Source: Delphinapterus leucas (lineage: Eukaryota; Chordata; Mammalia; Artiodactyla; Monodontidae). From it: a stretch of 64,000 nucleotides of DNA. Each line of letters starts with the position of its first letter. Position 1 is the stretch's first letter. Under the pieces are notes generated by a model, which did no database searches, was not told the DNA's origin, and saw only the letters and a list, made by a program, of their open reading frames with translations. The stretch is from contig NW_022098050.1 of NCBI RefSeq assembly GCF_002288925.2, positions 9,240,194 to 9,304,193 on the forward strand. Direction: 5' to 3'. A program made the position numbers and the translations under genes. Shown piece after piece: positions 60,781-64,000 of the stretch.

Positions 60781-61836
60781 AGCTTTTAAAACTTTATTAG
60801 TCTATGAATTTAGCTACATTTTCCATTTATAAAATGTTTGGCTGTGAAGGTAATGAAGAATCCAGGGATATTTGTTTTGGAGGTGTTTTCTTTTTTGGAA
60901 GGTGTGGTGTAGGGGGCATGTGGCAACTAGACAGTGTTGGCAAACTAGCTTGTAGGAGTAATCTAGAAAGATGGGAGAAGAGAAGGGTAACCCAAGGATT
61001 TAAGTCCTTGAAAAGGTGTGCTCTGCGACCCGTTTGCCGTTGTGTAGATGAACTGGCCATTGATAATTTGTAATAGGAAGAAGAGGAAGGAGAGAATGAA
61101 TGCAGAGGTATACATTTGTATTTCAGTATATTTTAGTATTTCAAGCTGATGGCTTCTTATTTCCTAGACGAGAGTTGTTTGAATTCATCCTTGAGGCTTT
61201 ATTGACCACATTCCCACTTAAAAAAAATCCTTTAAAAATACTAATTATTGAAATCTTTCTATCCATTCTCTTCACTGTCTTCCCAGAAGTCCCAGACTAG
61301 AGCCAGTCTCTAGTAGCCCCTTCCACACATCATCACCAATTTATGGAGACATTTGTTATCTCAGGCTACTTTCTCCTTTTTTCTTTGGAACCAGTACAAG
61401 ATGAGAACCTCTAGCCCCAGCCAAATAGATGTTTATTTTTAGAGAACAGATTACAAACCATAACTTACTGGGAAATAAACATAAACTATTCAGTGAACAT
61501 GTGAGTAGGCTGCTCAGATGTATGTATGTGGGGGATTTACTGGCCCTGTTTATTCTGAGGACAGTTCTTTAAATACTGTCCTGAGTCCTCTTGTGTGTGA
61601 AATTTTCAGAGTTTGGGGTTCCTTATGAAAAACTGCTTCTACTTTTGGAGTAGAAAATGCTAGAAAATATTTTGTGTACATTTTGGACTGTGGTTTTTCT
61701 GCCCTTATTTCTTATTCTGATCTCATCTACTTCCTGTCTTATATGAATTTCTAAAAATTTCTGATCTACAGATAGTATACTTTCGTTGTCTTTACTGTTA
61801 TGGATTTATTAATTAAAAATTACCTTTTCATTTCAG

Positions 61837-61871
61837 AGGAATTTGAAGAAGAAGATAAAAAGACCTTATAA
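61837..61871 (+). other. Possible cryptic terminal exon start in KDM6A intron 3
   Basis: A T-rich tract ending TTCATTTCAG precedes an acidic/basic reading frame. Joined to exon 3 it would read EEFEEEDKKTL and then TAA at 61869-61871. No AATAAA was seen in the next 100 bases, so a real 3' end here is doubtful. Confidence 0.2.
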
Positions 61872-63879
61872 AACATTTTTTAGTCTTTCTGGTTGGTAAT
61901 ATGTATGAAGAATTTAAAAAATTTTCCATCACTTGATTTGGTTATTAGGCTTCTAGGAATTTGTCCTGAAAAAGTAATTGGTTAGAGGATTGCGGGAAAA
62001 TGGAGGCTGGAGGCTTATTGCACTTAGCCTGTTGTTGGTTGGATTCCTCTGCAGTGAGTTTAGCATACAAGATGTTTAGTAAGGAGTACCTTTAGGATCA
62101 GCACTGTGGAAGGTGGGAAATGGAACCAGGATTGGACAGAGGGAGAAGTTAAGCTGTGACAGCCTTGGCCAACTCCATGGGGAGCCCCGGAGCTAGAATG
62201 GCTATCACTGGTTGGGCCAAGATGACCAGGCCTTTATACTCCATTCATTCCATACTGGACATGGGAAGGAGTGTGACCTCAGGCAAGGTTGCTCTCCTCA
62301 GCTTAAGACAACTCACTGCTAGAGGCTCTCTTGTACGCAAGACTGCCAACAGTCCTTCCTTGAAGTGGGATTTGAGTGGTTCCTTATAGTGTCTATACCT
62401 CCTTTCCATTCCTACCCCCACAGCTAACCTGTCAACCTCAGCTGAACCAAACAGCTGGTGGGGCTGTCAGACAGACTGCCTTAAGCCATGGAGATGGTAC
62501 TGTGATTTCTCTTCTTTGAGTTGAAGAACAACCTGAGAGACAGAGAACCCCGGGCTGAAGGACAAGTGTATATTCTTGTGAATATATGTGATGGGTCTCA
62601 GGAGCAGTTTAATTAATAGAAATTATATGTAAATATTTGTGAATATGTATGGCAGATTATAGGAGAGAATCGTCATTAAGTTAAGTTGATTGCTTAGAAA
62701 ATCCGGTAGTAAAATACCTCAGTACACAGCAAAATTATAAAAAGATAGAAACTCTGAGGTAAGAGACTTGGGGTGCAGATAGTAAAAATTCCAGAAGTAA
62801 AAAAATGAGTTGAAGGAGATACAATAATTAATCATTCCTGATATTAGTATGAAAACCTTGACACTTTTACAAATAGTTTCTTCCTGGTTTGTGGTGAGCT
62901 GGAAGTTTTCCCTGAAATTCCACCTGATGATAGATCTTTCTCCCTTTCCTCCTTCCTTCAAGTAATTGGTCATTTGTTGCATTGTCTATCACTTTTGGGC
63001 AAAGTAGGTTTTGGTTGTTTTAGTTCCTCAGTAATTATAAATGGCTAGGGCAAGTTACATGCTAAGAGTTGCTTATGTGGAGAAGTCTTAAGTCAGAGTT
63101 GGTGAGCTCTTTTTGTCTTTCTCTCTTTCTGTGTTTCTTGGGTGGAATGACAACACTCCATCCTAGGATGTATATAGTATAAGGACATAAAGTGCATGTT
63201 TTCCAATAATAGATCTTGAGTTTGGCTTCTCCAAAAATTGCCTTTTTTTGGATCCTTGCATGGTTCATCTCTTTATTGTCCTGGTTGTTGGAACTAAAGG
63301 TTGTGATTCTTGTAAGAATCTGCTCTTTGTTTAAAAGTTTTTTCAGATAGTCATTGGGATAGTTTGCATAGTATATATGATACAAATTTACTTTGTGTTG
63401 AAATAGTAAAATGAAATGAAAATCCAGAATACTGACATAAACTGGCATGTAATATACATAGAATGAATATGATGTATCTTTCTGAAAGCTGATACAGTTA
63501 AGGTGATCATTCATGTGTTTTCATTGCATTTGTAGTCATTGTACCCTCTTTCTCTATATAACTTTATTTAAACGTATTTACTGATATAAACAAATCACTG
63601 TGCCTCCACTCCCTCTCATCACAATTTGGGAATAATTGATTTTGTTCAATCTACTTGTGGCCTAGAATTAGAAAATGCAATTGAGAAAAATAACCCAAGG
63701 GAAAAAAATAGTGACCATAACCCAGGTTGTCAGAAGTTCATATCCAGGCAACGAGCAAAAGTTGTAGCTTCAAGAACTAGAGAGCTGGTGGTAGAACACA
63801 TTGAAGGAATACAAATAAGACAGCTACTTGATGGTTCTTGTAGTAAACCAAATGTGCGATATTAAAAACCTCAAGGAGG
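61872..63879. other. Intronic DNA, unassigned
   Basis: A GC-richer block at about 61990-62530 and an open frame at 63626-63865 were inspected. Neither could be tied to a gene or a repeat family. Confidence 0.4.
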
Positions 63880-64000
63880 GACTTCCCTGGCGGTCCAGTG
63901 CTTGAGACTCTGCCCTTCCACTGCAGGCGGCACAGGTTCGATCCCTAGTTGGGGAACTAAGATCTCGCATGCTGCGCGGCCAAAAAAATAAAAAAATAAA
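63880..64000 (+). mobile_element. Short tRNA-Glu-derived SINE at the window edge
   Basis: The head GGACTTCCCTGGCGGTCCAG, the B-box part GGTTCGATCCC and an A-rich tail run up to the last base. The right target duplication lies outside the window. Confidence 0.93.

Noticed and set aside
63626..63865. Open frame of 79 residues starting MGIIDFVQST
   Set aside because: Composition is plausible for protein, but no family was recognised, there is no upstream promoter or splice evidence, and a frame of this length is expected by chance in 64 kb.

Overview
This window is mammalian nuclear DNA, almost certainly from a cetacean. The evidence is the abundance of tRNA-Glu-derived SINEs of the CHR type (CHR-1-like and the shorter CHR-2-like form), alongside L1, Tigger1, MER2-like, MIR and MLT1-like repeats. 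Base composition is AT-rich and no long open frame belongs to a host gene. Only one host coding exon can be supported.

Gene content: the plus-strand exon at 59335-59443 (109 nt, phase 0 in, phase 1 out) encodes 36 residues beginning [11 protein letters not shown] and ending LLLEDYPK. From memory of the human proteins this is exon 3 of KDM6A (UTX), the X-linked H3K27 demethylase, near the start of its TPR region. The YPK ending favours KDM6A over the Y copy UTY. About 59 kb upstream is therefore KDM6A intron 2, and the last 4.5 kb is the start of intron 3. The next canonical exon was not found by eye.

Layout: 0.7-5.8 kb is an old minus-strand L1 carrying a CHR-1 SINE and a degenerate tandem array in its 5' end. 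6.7-9.8 kb is a second L1, invaded by a younger L1 3' fragment, with a SINE at its right side. 10-18 kb is mostly unassigned, with SINEs, MIRs and L1 fragments. 18.0-31.5 kb is a nested stack: one old L1 contains a hAT-like element, SINEs, a deleted Tigger1, another L1 and an L1 3' fragment, which is split by a 6.7 kb nearly complete L1. That young L1 is flanked by a 12-bp target duplication and carries about 0.94 kb of non-L1 sequence between its own 3' end and the final poly(A), the signature of 3' transduction. 32.3-34.4 kb is a broken Tigger1 transposase. 34.4-35.4 kb is an L1 holding a tRNA-Cys half with its own target duplication. 36-48.8 kb is a patchwork of L1s and SINEs. 49-59 kb is less repetitive, with a perfect 21-bp hairpin, a MER2-like element and an L1/SINE nest in sense orientation.

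No multi-gene system, CRISPR array or operon is present. The observations most worth following are the L1 with its transduced gene-like tail, the tRNA-Cys tailless retropseudogene, the perfect hairpin at 49032-49081, and a well-formed 50-nt candidate exon 375 nt after KDM6A exon 3 that keeps the reading frame open. Family names come from memory of consensus sequences. Repeat boundaries are estimates unless a target duplication is quoted.
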